DNA of 64,000 nucleotides, taken from the NCBI GenBank assembly GCA_947247005.1, contig OX365947.1, forward strand, positions 33,312,760 to 33,376,759, in the 5' to 3' direction. A model generated the notes under the pieces. That model was given only the letters and a program-made list of their open reading frames with translations, searched no databases and was not told the origin of the DNA. Positions 23,993 to 33,808 of this stretch are shown one piece after another. The DNA is from Spisula solida. Its lineage: Eukaryota > Mollusca > Bivalvia > Venerida > Mactridae. Position numbers and translations under genes: made by a program. How positions within the stretch are numbered: position 1 is the stretch's first letter; the number at the start of each line of letters is the position of its first letter.

Positions 23993-24922
23993 AGCTCCAC
24001 TATTCGTAGAATAAGGGGAGCTATTGCAGTCACCCGAGCGTCGGCGTCGGCGTAACACTTTTGTTAAAGTTTAGGTACAGGTTTTTAACCTCTTATATTC
24101 ACTAAGTCTTTTAAGATATTGCTTTCATACTTTGCATTCATGTTCACCATCATGACCCCAACCCATATGCAGGAGTAGGTAACTGTATCAGGCATTTAGT
24201 GCAAATGTTAAAGTTTAGGTACAGGTTTTTTAACCTCTAATATCTTCAAAGTGCATTGACATATTGCTTTAATACTTTGCATACTTGTTCACCATCATGA
24301 ACCCAACCCATACACAGGGGTAGGTAACTCTATTAAGCATTTTGGTGAAGTTATGTCCCCTTTTTTCAACTTAGTGCAAATGTTAAAGTTTAGGTACAGG
24401 TTGTTTTACCTCAAATATTTTCAAAGTGCATTCACATAATTATTGCTTTGCATACTTGTTCTCCATCATGACCCCAACCCCTACACAGGGTTGGTTAACT
24501 CTATCGAGCATTTTGTTGAAATTATGCCCCCTTCTGGACTTGGAAATGCAAATGTTAAAGTTTAGGTACAGGTTTTTTAACCTCTAATATCTTCAAAGTG
24601 CATTGACATATTGCTTTGATACTTCGCATACTTGTTCACCATCATGACCCAAACCCATACACAGGGGTAGGTAACTCTATCGAGCATTTTGTTGAAAGTA
24701 TGCCCCCTTTTTTCAACTTAGTGCAAATGTTAAAGTTAAGGTACAGGTTTTTTTACCTCAAATATTTTCAAAGTGCATTCACATATTGCTTTGCATACTT
24801 GTTCTCCATCATGACCCCAACCCCTACACAGGGGTAGGTAACTCTGTCAAGCATTTTGTTGAAATTATGCCCCCTTTTGGACTTGAAAATGCAAATGTTA
24901 AAGTTTAGGTACAGGTTTTTAT
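23993..24922. repeat. Hairpin-headed array of about 172-bp repeats (pearl/Helitron-like), array 1
   Basis: Begins with a hairpin TAGCTCC-...-GGAGCTA (23993-24023), then GC-rich CGAGCGTCGGCGTCGGCGTA, then five to six diverged repeats whose marker GCAAATGTTAAAGTTTAGGT recurs at 24201, 24376, 24548, 24723 and 24891 (spacings 175, 172, 175, 168). The hairpin head plus ~170-bp repeats resemble bivalve pearl and other Helitron-derived non-autonomous elements. That is a family inference from architecture only. Confidence 0.75.
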
Positions 24923-25674
24923 ACCCCCGCACAACGAGTTGTAAGGGGGGTATACTGGATTCAGCTTGTCTGTCCGTCCGTTCATCCGTAGACGCATTCT
25001 TGTGGACGCAACTTCTCATACAGTTTTTGCAGCATTTGCTTCAAACTTTAACAGATGAACCACCTCAACATGTAGATGTGCATAAAGGAAAGAATTTGCG
25101 ATGCGACGATTTTTGACAGAATTATGGCCCTTTGTACTTTTATGCACTATACAATATATAGTGAACAGTTCTTGTGGACGCAACTCCTCATACAGTTTTT
25201 GCAGCATTTGCTTCAAACTTTAACAGATGAACAACCTCAACATGTAGATGTGCATAAAGGAAAGAATTTTTGCTGCGACGATTTTTGACAGAATTATGGC
25301 CCTTTGTACTTTTATGCACTATACAATATATAGTGAACAGTTCTTGTGGACGCAACTTCTCCTACAGTTTTTGCAGCATTTGCTTCAAACTTTCACAGAT
25401 GAACAACCTGAACATGTAGATGTGCATAAAGGAAAGAATTTTCGCTGCGACGATTTTTTACAGAATTATGACCCTTTGTACTTTTATGCACTATACAATA
25501 TATAGTGAACACTTCTTGTGGACGCAACTTCTCCTACAGTTTTTGCAGCATTTGCTTCAAACTTTAACAGATGAACAACTCCAACATGTAGATTAGCATG
25601 AAGGAAAGAATTTGTGCTGCGACGATTTTTGACAGAATTATGGCCCTTTGTACTTTTATGCACTATACAATATA
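24923..25674. repeat. Hairpin-headed array of 172-bp repeats, array 2
   Basis: Begins with hairpin TATACCCCC ... GGGGGGTATA (24920-24955), a CTGTCCGTCCGTTCATCCGT tract, then four copies at exact 172-bp spacing (marker TGTGGACGCAAC at 25001, 25173, 25345 and 25517). Much better conserved than array 1. It ends abruptly at the left end of the next TIR element. Confidence 0.85.
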
Positions 25675-26640
25675 TACCCAAATGAAAAATAAAATCAATT
25701 CGGTACTAAATATGTACTAATTCAGCATCAATTAAGTACTATTCAATGCGGAATTACAGTGCAAAATTAATGCAGCGTTTAATACTGTACTCAATGTGAT
25801 ACTTTTATGCAAATGAGGTCCAGTACACAATTAGTACAACATTTAACTCTAACTTTCAAGTAGTACAAAATTAGTATCTTGTTATACTAAGGTCATGTCC
25901 AATAGTACAAAATTAGTACTGAATTATCTTGTTGTATGCTCAATAGCAATACATTAACTGATAAGCCAGCCTCTTATTTTACTCATGGTCTCCACGGATT
26001 TGATTGGTTAGTTTGAATCGAGTTCACCTGTTGTTCAACATGTTTTTGTGTTTGAAATTTGAATAAATAAACGTGTGCTTTCTGTTGGACACATGCATAG
26101 AACAATTTTGTTGTGTACGTTGGATAATTACTAGTTTGGAGGGATTGTAAAGTATAGCTTATAAAGGATAGGATTGGTGGACACAACGTTTTATTAGACT
26201 ACAATGTCATGTAAGTGTTATAAATAATTATAATGATATGACAAGGAAAATATGTTGTGACTCATTCCTGAAACCAGCTTGTAATTAACTTCTAACCTAA
26301 CTATATATATCTCATGGATTTTCACATTTTACAGTACAATAGACAGACTTGGTCGATTACATGAATCAGTAATTGATTACATTACAGTTACTTTTCAAAT
26401 TTGCTGATTACAATTACTTGGATTACTCATGATTTATCTCAGTAATTGATTACATTACATTACATTCAATCAAGTAATCAATTACATTACAATTATTTCC
26501 AATGAAAATTTCAAAAATAAGTACTAGCAATGTTAAAATGCTTACTTTATTTACAGATTTATGTGAAAACAAAGAACATTTATTGGTGATACATATTTGA
26601 CATGCATAGACTATTAGTGCATATACACAATATAAAATAA

Positions 26641-26810
26641 TACAGTGAAGTTTCGCTAATAAGTCCACTTTGATTATTTTGAAATCATGCAGATTTTTGC
26701 CAGTTTAAGGTCCCAAAGTATTAAATTTAGAACAAAAAAGGTCCGCTAATAAAACGATTCGCTAATAAGACCACCTTTTTGACTGGTCTTATTAGCGGAA
26801 CTTCACTATA
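26641..26810. mobile_element. Tigger-like MITE, 170 bp
   Basis: Ends TACAGTGAAGTTTCGCTAAT and TTAGCGGAACTTCACTATA form imperfect inverted repeats with TA edges. An internal ATTCGCTAATAAGACCACC repeats the terminal motif. Confidence 0.8.
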
Positions 26811-26999
26811 TATAGTCATTTAATTGCAGCAACATATATGGACTGTCTTATCAATTACAAACACTAACTGTAACAGTGTGCATCACAGTTTACTTATTTT
26901 TAAGGAATGATTGCATTTAATCATCATCAACATGTGAAAATTAGCATCACTTAAACAGAAACATTCATTTCTGAATATAATGCCAGTAAAACCAAACTT

Positions 27000-27254
27000 T
27001 CAACTGTGGTTGATGGTGATAGGATAGAGAGGTAGTTTGCTGCCATTCTTGACAATCGTGGAAAACAACTTTCCATCTCTATCCTGTATTGTAAAGAGTT
27101 GTATTTCATAGGCTTGATTTCCTCTGTATGTATTAACCACAACAAACACATTATCTGGTGCAGAATTGTGTCTTTGTTCTGTTTGAGTCATGAAGCTGAT
27201 GAGTCCAGAGCCACCCTTCGGAGTTATAAAGAAATCCAACACCCACTCAGACAT
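27000..27254 (-). CDS. Unidentified 84-codon ORF inside the hAT-like element
   Basis: Minus-strand ORF from ATG at 27254 to TGA at 27000. It reads as ordinary soluble protein: LISFMTQTEQRHNSAPDNVF, VVVNTYRGNQAYEIQLFTI, LFSTIVKNGSKLPLYPI. An acceptor-like AAATAAAAG stands just before GATG, so it could be a last exon entered in phase 2. No partner exon fits: the nearest exon-like stretch (28193-28110, ending ACAG|GTAGTG) is phase 1. There is no match to hAT transposase, VPS10 or CTLD families. It may be a captured host-gene fragment or a chance ORF. Confidence 0.35.
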   Translation of the reverse strand: MSEWVLDFFITPKGGSGLISFMTQTEQRHNSAPDNVFVVVNTYRGNQAYEIQLFTIQDRDGKLFSTIVKNGSKLPLYPITINHS

Positions 27255-27429
27255 CCTTTTATTTAAATGTTAAAGTCAAAGTGGATTTGGTTATATTAAT
27301 TTTACTGTATTGGGGATGGGGTCAGTTCACAAACAAATCAGTCAACTCACTCAATTTCAATAAATGTGGTTGATTAGGGAAACAAATTTTCTCTAGAAGA
27401 TCAGGTATTATAAATTTATAATAATAAAA

Positions 27430-28026
27430 TAAATAATAAAAAAATATCATTAAACCCTAAGGCTAGTAAAAAACTGGTCACATGAAATTATATGATATAT
27501 CAGTACCTGTTGAAACTGGAAATTGGAATAAGATACCACTAAACCTTAGAATTTGTACAATATGTAATTTAAACATTGGCGACGAATTCCATTATTTATT
27601 TGAATGCCCGGCCATTGCAAATGAAAGAAAAAGATACATTAGACCAAAGTTTTTTAAATTTCCAAATATTTTGCTTTTTGACTCTATAATGAACATAAAT
27701 ACCAATACCGTAGAATACAGAAAATTGTGTATATTTGTTAAACATATCATTACAAAATTTACATAGCTATTGTACATGACATTGTATGTGCCGAACTGTG
27801 TCTTTATTTATTCGAAGGTAATTACATGTACTTTATATGAATAACTGTAACTCTCCCTCTTAAATGAGGTCTTCTTTCTTTTTTTGTTCTACTATACTAT
27901 CTTCTCCTATTTATCTATATTCTGTCATTGTGTTAACCTGTTATATTATGTATATATATATGATTGTTCCTCATTATGTCATGTTATTCATGAAATGAGT
28001 GTAAATAAAAAAAAAAAAAAAAATTT
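27430..28026 (+). mobile_element. LINE 3' fragment with zinc-knuckle C-terminus and poly(A) tail
   Basis: Plus-strand frame 27482-27766 encodes PVETGNWNKIPLNLRICTIC and GDEFHYLFECP, a CxxC...HxxxxC metal-binding end seen in LINE ORF2 proteins. It is the same family as 38900-40305. About 250 bp of 3' UTR follow, then an A17 tail at about 28008-28024, then (GAATT)n. It is truncated at the 5' end. Confidence 0.8.
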
Positions 28027-28053
28027 GAATTGAATTGAATTGAATTGAATTGA
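28024..28053. repeat. (GAATT)n microsatellite at a LINE tail
   Basis: Five to six copies of TTGAA/GAATT directly after the poly(A) tract. Confidence 0.9.
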
Positions 28054-28284
28054 CAATCTGTTATCTTAAGTGTCACAACAAGGTGTGAAAAACATTGTCT
28101 TACAGCACTACCTGTCAGTGAAATGGAAGGCAGTACAATAGATAATTGGTCATTCACAAGTTTAGTCCAGAGCATACGTATAGGATAGAACATGAGTAGG
28201 TGTACTTAGTTTTACCTGTTACGTTAAATGTGTTTGTTATATGTATGTACATAAATGAGACGAAAATAAAATAATACTACGTGA

Positions 28285-28352
28285 GTAGGTGTTGTATATG
28301 GGATTTATAACTCCGAGTGAAACGAGGATTATAATCCCATATCAACACCTAC
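28285..28352. repeat. Hairpin with about 28-bp arms
   Basis: GTAGGTGTTGTATATGGGAT pairs with ATCCCATATCAACACCTAC. The loop carries CTCCGAGTGAAACGAGG. Such CGAG-containing loops recur in other foldbacks in this window (17447, 23305, 43370). Confidence 0.8.
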
Positions 28353-28970
28353 GAGCCGTTCTATCTGACTTAGACTATAGATAAATAATCTTTGTTTATC
28401 AGGTACACTTTGCCTATAAATCGACCAGTACCCGGTACATAGGGTATGATAAACCATTTAAGTGCTGGTGTAATATGTTAAGTGTTGCATGATGCATATA
28501 TAGATCTAAGTGGCAAAATTAAGCTATTTACAGTAAAACCTCAATAATGAAATTCCTTCTTGGGACTGTAAAAAACTTATCACAATAATGTTGAGTGATT
28601 ACATCATTTTATCAAAGAGCAAACAGATGAAAACGGAACGAAAAATGGTTAATTCTGAGCCAATCTTGTTAAAGAGGTGGTCTTCATATAGGTGCAATTT
28701 CACTGTGAATTTGAGGTTGAATAATGTGCAAGTCAGTGGACAGAAAGTAGTGGTCTTTATTTTGAGGTGGTCTTGGAGGTAAGGTCTTAATTTGTAAATT
28801 ATGGGTTGTGATAGTATGAAAGTCATTTACTTCAATCACCTGCATACCCCATTGGAACCCCTACAATTTGTTTTAATCATTTAGTTGGTTTTAAGTTCTA
28901 CTCTGTGAAGATGATGTCTTAGAAGAGAGGGGTAATCTGCACGTACCGGTAATTATTTAAGACACAATAG

Positions 28971-29140
28971 TACAGAACAACCTCTGTAGAGTGAGACCCT
29001 TTGTGGGCTGCAAATATTGGTCATTGTTTAGAAGTTGTTGCCCTACAGAATTTACAAAATTATATACATGTAATAACTTCAAGTAACTTTGAAGGTTGTG
29101 TTATACAGAGGTTGTTGCACTACATATGTCCCCTACTGTA
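28971..29140. mobile_element. Pogo/Tigger-like MITE, copy 2
   Basis: TACAGAACAACCTCTGTAGA at the left and a CTACTGTA end. Shares TGCAAATATTGGTCATTGTT and AGGTTGTTGCACTA with 3638-3800. Nested in the hAT-like element. Confidence 0.55.
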
Positions 29141-30061
29141 GTCAATGAAGCTACCACGGCATTGACCCTCTACTGATAATGTTGTCAGCATTCAGCAGAG
29201 ATGTTGGCAATACCTTAATTGGTTAATTATCTATCAAAATTGTTGTCTCAGATAATGACAGTAATTATGAACAAATGTAGAAAGGTTTGATATACATATA
29301 CATGTATTCTAATATGTCCAATTAGTAACTTGTTTAAAATATAGTACTGTTATAATATAGACTAAACTAAGCTTGGTATAAAAAATGTTTGGCATCCACA
29401 TTTTCTGTGCTAAATGCATGTATACATTATTATAGCTATGCTCAATTATTTTGCTTGGCCTACTATTGTATATAGCAATCTATTGTTATATATACCACAG
29501 CAAAGTGTTGTATACGGGATTAATTCAACACTTTTTCTCCATGCTGATTGGCTAGCTACTGAGATCTATAGTCTAATTATTAAATTTATTGATTCAGTTG
29601 TCTTATCAATATATTTCAGTAATTTAGCAAGGAATTGATAACTGGCCTTGTAATCAATTAAATTACATTACATGTAATCAGATTTGCAGTAGTAATCAAA
29701 TACATCTGATTACTTGCATTTGAGTAATTAATTACAGGTGATAACAATTACTGTATTCGATTACCCCAAGTCTGACAACAGAACCAATGGGAAATTTAGC
29801 TTTATTGTACTAAATACTATAGACTTGCTTTCTCATTCATGACTTTTAAAATATTATTAGTACTGTTAACTTTAAACAACATTAGAAAAATGTCCAGGTA
29901 TGGGATATTCTAGTTAAGATTCTAGAAAATTGGTCACAATAATGTTAATTTTGAAGTTTCTTTGTTTCAAATTTGAAACTGGGTCATCACGAGTGAAATG
30001 TTAGCAGTCTATAAATATCACAAGGTTAATAGGATCCTAATAATAAATTTAGTACAAAATT

Positions 30062-30390
30062 AGTACAGAGTTACAAGTACTTAATTGATACAGAGTTACA
30101 AGTACTTAATTAATACAGAATTGCAAGTACATAATTGATACAGAATTACAAGTACTTAATTAATACAGAATTGCAAGTACATAATTGATACAGAATTACA
30201 AGTACTTAATTAATACAGAATTGCAAGTACATAATTGATACAGAATTACAAGTACTTAATTGATACCGAATTGCAAGTACATAATTGATACAGAATTACA
30301 AGTACTTAATTGATACCGAATTGCAAGTACATAATTGATACATAATTAGCAGTGCTTATTTGATACAGAATTAGCAGTGCTTATTTGATA
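30062..30390. repeat. 25-bp tandem array, about 13 copies
   Basis: Unit near CAGAATTACAAGTACTTAAT plus TGATA. Alternating variants (ACAAGTACTTAAT and GCAAGTACATAAT) give a 50-bp dimer pattern. It forms the right subterminal region of the 4.8-kb TIR element. Confidence 0.9.
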
Positions 30391-30961
30391 GAGAGTTGTA
30401 GTACAGAATTAGCTCATTTGCATGGTATAGTCGGTACTAAATACTATACTAATTAAGTACATACAAAATTAGTGCTGAATTATAGTATAGAATTCCCCTG
30501 TTTTTTTCATTTGGGAATATAAAACACTTCACAACCAGCTTTGTCGGTAAAAATTCACACATTCTCGTTATTTGGAATGTATGTATGTACGTGCCGCTAA
30601 AGCTTTAAAATACATTTTTAAAGCAGTCGTATTAAATTATAGACGAAGCTATCTAATTTCTCAAAATGTAATTATTATAATTATTTTATTGTAAATATCA
30701 ATGATATTAATTGATATTGTTACAAAATCATACTAATAATATATCAAAATATACATATATAACTCTTACTTCCGAGGCTCTAAGGATTTAATCAATTTAT
30801 TTACTTTCATGACATTGCAACCACATCAAAGTTGAAAATATCTCTAGTTTCTAAACATACCAATATATTGAAAATGTATTCAGTTATAACGAAATAATGC
30901 TTAAATGAATATTGCACACTTTCTATTGAGTTTAGTTTGTCTAATGTCTAGGTTGTCATAC

Positions 30962-30972
30962 AAGATGGCGGC
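30962..30972 (+). promoter_or_regulatory. YY1-type motif in a GC-richer patch
   Basis: AAGATGGCGGC is a full YY1-type site, common just downstream of metazoan transcription starts. The surrounding 30950-31130 is GC-richer than its neighbours and holds a 73-codon plus-strand ORF with no family resemblance. It may be the 5' end of a plus-strand transcript, but no later exon was found. Confidence 0.25.
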
Positions 30973-32089
30973 GATAGACCGTTGGCCAAATGCTGCCTTG
31001 CGATTTGCTAACGCCACCTGTCAATCAAAACCGGCAGAAAGGTCAATTGTCATGGAAGTAACTGAATCGAATAGATACGTTGATGAGACAAATATTGGCT
31101 TTTATTCAACGGAGAGTGCGTATTAATCGGCTTGTGCATTTCTAAAACACCATGTAGATCTACCTTATTTAGTTTGTGGCGTTTATTCCAAGTGATTCAA
31201 TATACTTATGGTGACGGATGATGTGTTCTAGTAATGTTGGTAGTAAACATGTGACAATGGCTTGTAGTTTTCTACGTTGGGACTGTCTCCTTCAGTCCTT
31301 CGTCAACAGTACTAACCGGTGTCAACTGACCTCTGGAAGATGGCTGTAATGACGGGGTTGCTTCCTTAGCACACACCTAAAGGACTCTGTTAGGGAGTTC
31401 ATCTGTGCCTATTTTCAGGAGCTTCAGCAACATCAGCACTCTTTCTGTCCCAATATGCAGTGCAGGGATGTCATGGTTCACTAGGTTGGTGATGTGTGGG
31501 GTTTCTTGACTTGTTTAATCTTTGGTGAAAATAGACTGAAACTGGTTAATCAAGATTTACGACAAGCCCTTGCTGTTGCTGAATAAGTCGCTGGCTTAGA
31601 AGAATAGATACGACCTGATAAGACCCACATATATTTGAAATCAGCATCTTAAGACGCGACATACGATCCTATTTTCATGAAAATCGGAATATTGTCTTGT
31701 GGAAGGGGAACGCCGCCTAAATTATGGTTCAACATAAATGTTGCACATTGTTGGACTTCCTTTCTTTTATAAGCCTTGCTTTGCTTGACATCGTCGATGT
31801 GTTTCTGCTTGAGCGTTATACATGATTCATCTTCTCCAAAGCAAAATTGGAACTTGGGTGAAAGCTGACATTTCTGCACGTACTATAAACCTGTATAGAA
31901 ACAGCCCATTCGCTAACCAAGTATGTGATACATTCAGCATGATTTGTCACATACATGTATATTGTTTTATGTCGGTATGTGAATAATGTCAACTGTTTGT
32001 TAAATACATATGTATTATGAAACGTTTTTATTTCTTTTCGGGTGTATTATCTTTAATCTGTTTTGTTCGCTAAACTTTTGCAAAGATGT

Positions 32090-32195
32090 ATATGTACAAA
32101 TCTTCATAGAGGCTCACAGGGAAGACTGGGCTTGCCCAACTGTGTTGCCTCTTTAAATAAAATCGTTACTATTGTTATTATTTTTGTACGATTAT
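32090..32195 (+). mobile_element. LINE 3' tail fragment
   Basis: GAGGCTCACAGGGAAGACTG and CCCAACTGTGTTGCCTCTTT, then AATAAAATCG and a TTATT-rich end. It matches the 3' tail of the LINE at 19958-20850 (there on the minus strand). Confidence 0.75.
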
Positions 32196-32205
32196 CTGTT
32201 CATAG

Positions 32206-32360
32206 ATTAATGGTAGAAACTGGTAGATGGCAAAAACCAATAGCTACCCCTTTAAATGAAAGAAAGTGTCATTTGTGTTGAAGATGAGTTGCATTTTGTT
32301 CTGGAACGAAGTCTCTATATAAAGATGTTAGCAAATATTATTTCTTGCGTCCAAGTAAGG
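32206..32360 (+). mobile_element. LINE ORF2 C-terminal scrap (zinc knuckle)
   Basis: Encodes VETGRWQKPIATPLNERKCH then LC, an in-frame stop, and DELHFVLE in the same frame. This is the same W-x-x-P...CxxC...DExH layout as at 27482 and 39365. Broken by the stop and very short. Confidence 0.65.
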
Positions 32361-33099
32361 TATAATTCATAGAATTAATGACTTCTCAAAATGTTAATAT
32401 AAATAGACGATTAGCTATGTATGTTTTCAAAGAATTTGGAATCAGAAAACAATAGTATCTGTACTATGGATACATTATTTTGTTGGTATATTTTGTAGCT
32501 CTATATGTAATAATGATTTGGATAGTTTAGAACTAATTCATGAATAAGTCATACTTAAACTAGAATTATCACTGTCGTGAGCAGGGCCTCGTGGTAGCAT
32601 GCCAGAAAAGGTGGGGGGGAAGTAAAGTAATGAAGTATAGTATTGAAATCAGTCAAAATATTTAGAGGTAGAGTTGTCGCCCTTTGCTACAAATGTGTGT
32701 ATTGTTTTTTGCTCCAAAAACATGTACTTATAGTAGTAGTCATACCAGAAAGAATAGCATAAGTCAAAATTTATGAAAGCTAGGGTTGTTGCCCTTTGCT
32801 ACAGATATTACCGTAGTACCACTGACAATAAGTATAGCAAATTTCATTTGAATATCTATTATGGCCATGAAGTTATGAAGTAAAGGATGAAAAATTAGGA
32901 AAATTGGAATTTAACAAAGGGCCATAACTCTTCCAATATTGTATTACTTTAGAAGCTCCAAACGAAATGAAGACATGTGACTTATATCCACAAAACACCT
33001 TATTTAAAACTAGGCTATCACTGAAATGTATATTGTTAAGAAATAGTGGAAGAACCAGGGTTCTGTCGCAATGACGCCTCCCATAGCGCCTCCCAAGCC

Positions 33100-33195
33100 G
33101 AAAAGCGTGGGAAATGACGTCACAACCGGAATTCACGTGATCGACCGTTTCTATTAATGATTTAAAACGTCATTGCTATGTCGCTCACGTGACCC
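33100..33195. promoter_or_regulatory. CRE, ETS-like and two E-box motifs in one GC-rich patch
   Basis: TGACGTCA (33115-33122), ACCGGA (33125-33130), TCACGTGA (33133-33140) and TCACGTGAC (33185-33193) cluster within 80 bp. They lie about 400 bp beyond the lectin receptor's stop codon. This may be a promoter or enhancer. No transcript start can be assigned. Confidence 0.35.
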
Positions 33196-33596
33196 TTACA
33201 CGACGAACAGCCAGGTTCCGGCAGGCAGCAAGATTGATATATGTATGAGTGTCAGTTCAACCTTGTCATAGTGCCACACAGCAGAATTATTATTACAGTT
33301 TACTAGAAGAGATAAGCTTTATACATGTAGATCTAGATGTAGTACATATAAAGACAGAAAGTAGATATATGTATACTTTCATTCACAAAAAGATTATACA
33401 GACATTAACGGTGGTAAATATACATACACAGCATATATAAAACAGGTTCGAAATTTCATCATTTTACATTTACTGTGGTATCAGCTATCAAAAATGGTCA
33501 GAAATGTTCTCTCTTTAATTTTATCCAGTACATATTTTCAAACACTACATTTACACTAACACATTTACATAATTAAGCTGTTTTTATATACTCTCA

Positions 33597-33808
33597 TTAT
33601 CTAATAGATACTGTGTCTTGGTCCTTCCGGAACAGAGCATTGTCGAAACCTAACGACTGTTCCTCCACAATCGGGAAAAGCGATTGTTTTAAACGTCTCT
33701 GTCGGATAACATGAACAATAGCGCACACAATGACGAGTATCCCAATAACTCCAACCACAAGTCCTGCTATTTGTCCTCCACTTAAACCTGATTGGTCCTC
33801 TTTAAGTG
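33597..33808 (-). CDS. Lectin receptor, last coding exon: transmembrane segment and endocytic tail
   Basis: 212 bp ending in TAA at 33597-33599, acceptor ATTTTTCAG|CACTTA, phase 1. It encodes GGQIAGLVVGVIGILVIVCA (membrane span), then basic RQRRLK (stop-transfer, cytosolic side) and a tail of about 34 residues. The tail has FDNALF, comparable to FENTLY of the mannose receptor. A possible ATTAAA poly(A) signal (minus strand) lies at 33514-33519. Confidence 0.85.

Larger units (their letters stand above)
26344..29774. mobile_element. 3.4-kb hAT-like element nested in the 4.8-kb element
   Basis: Ends CAGACTTGG...(GATTAC-rich) and CCAAGTCTG are inverted. Both subterminal regions are rich in GTAATTGATTACATTAC-type motifs. 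Flanks ACAATAGA (26336-26343) and ACAACAGA (29775-29782) match 7 of 8, fitting an 8-bp hAT target duplication. No hAT transposase was recognised inside. It holds a Tigger MITE, a LINE fragment and an unknown ORF. Confidence 0.7.
25675..30517. mobile_element. 4.8-kb TIR element with subterminal AATTAGTAC repeats, containing nested elements
   Basis: Left end (TA)CCCAAATGAAAAA at 25675 and right end TTTTTTCATTTGGG at 30502-30515 are inverted. Inward, both ends share TGCAAATGAG and many GTACTAAT/AATTAGTAC motifs in inverse orientation. The right subterminal part has expanded into a 25-bp tandem array (30062-30390). AATATA lies just outside both ends, a possible target duplication, though the left edge is ambiguous by 2 bp. 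Most of the interior is a separate hAT-like insertion. Confidence 0.6.
31130..33050. other. Intergenic stretch with LINE scraps and old repeats
   Basis: Apart from the LINE pieces at 32090-32195 and 32206-32360, it contains a diverged duplicated motif (GTTGTCGCCCTTTGCTAC at about 32674, GTTGTTGCCCTTTGCTAC at about 32786) typical of an old dispersed repeat. 31250-31540 is compositionally distinct, but no coding match was recognised on either strand. Confidence 0.4.

Noticed and set aside
24616..25505. Series of 70-86-codon ORFs with similar C-termini
   Set aside because: They repeat every 172 bp and are by-products of the tandem arrays.
28110..28193. Exon-like stretch FYPIRMLWTKLVNDQLSIVL with donor ACAG|GTAGTG
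   Set aside because: Its acceptor side contains an in-frame stop for the best AG, and its phase does not fit the ORF at 27000-27254 or any known gene here.
30905..31126. 73-codon plus-strand ORF at the YY1-like motif
   Set aside because: Only the YY1-type motif is notable. The peptide has no recognisable domain and no downstream exon was found, so it is not called a gene.
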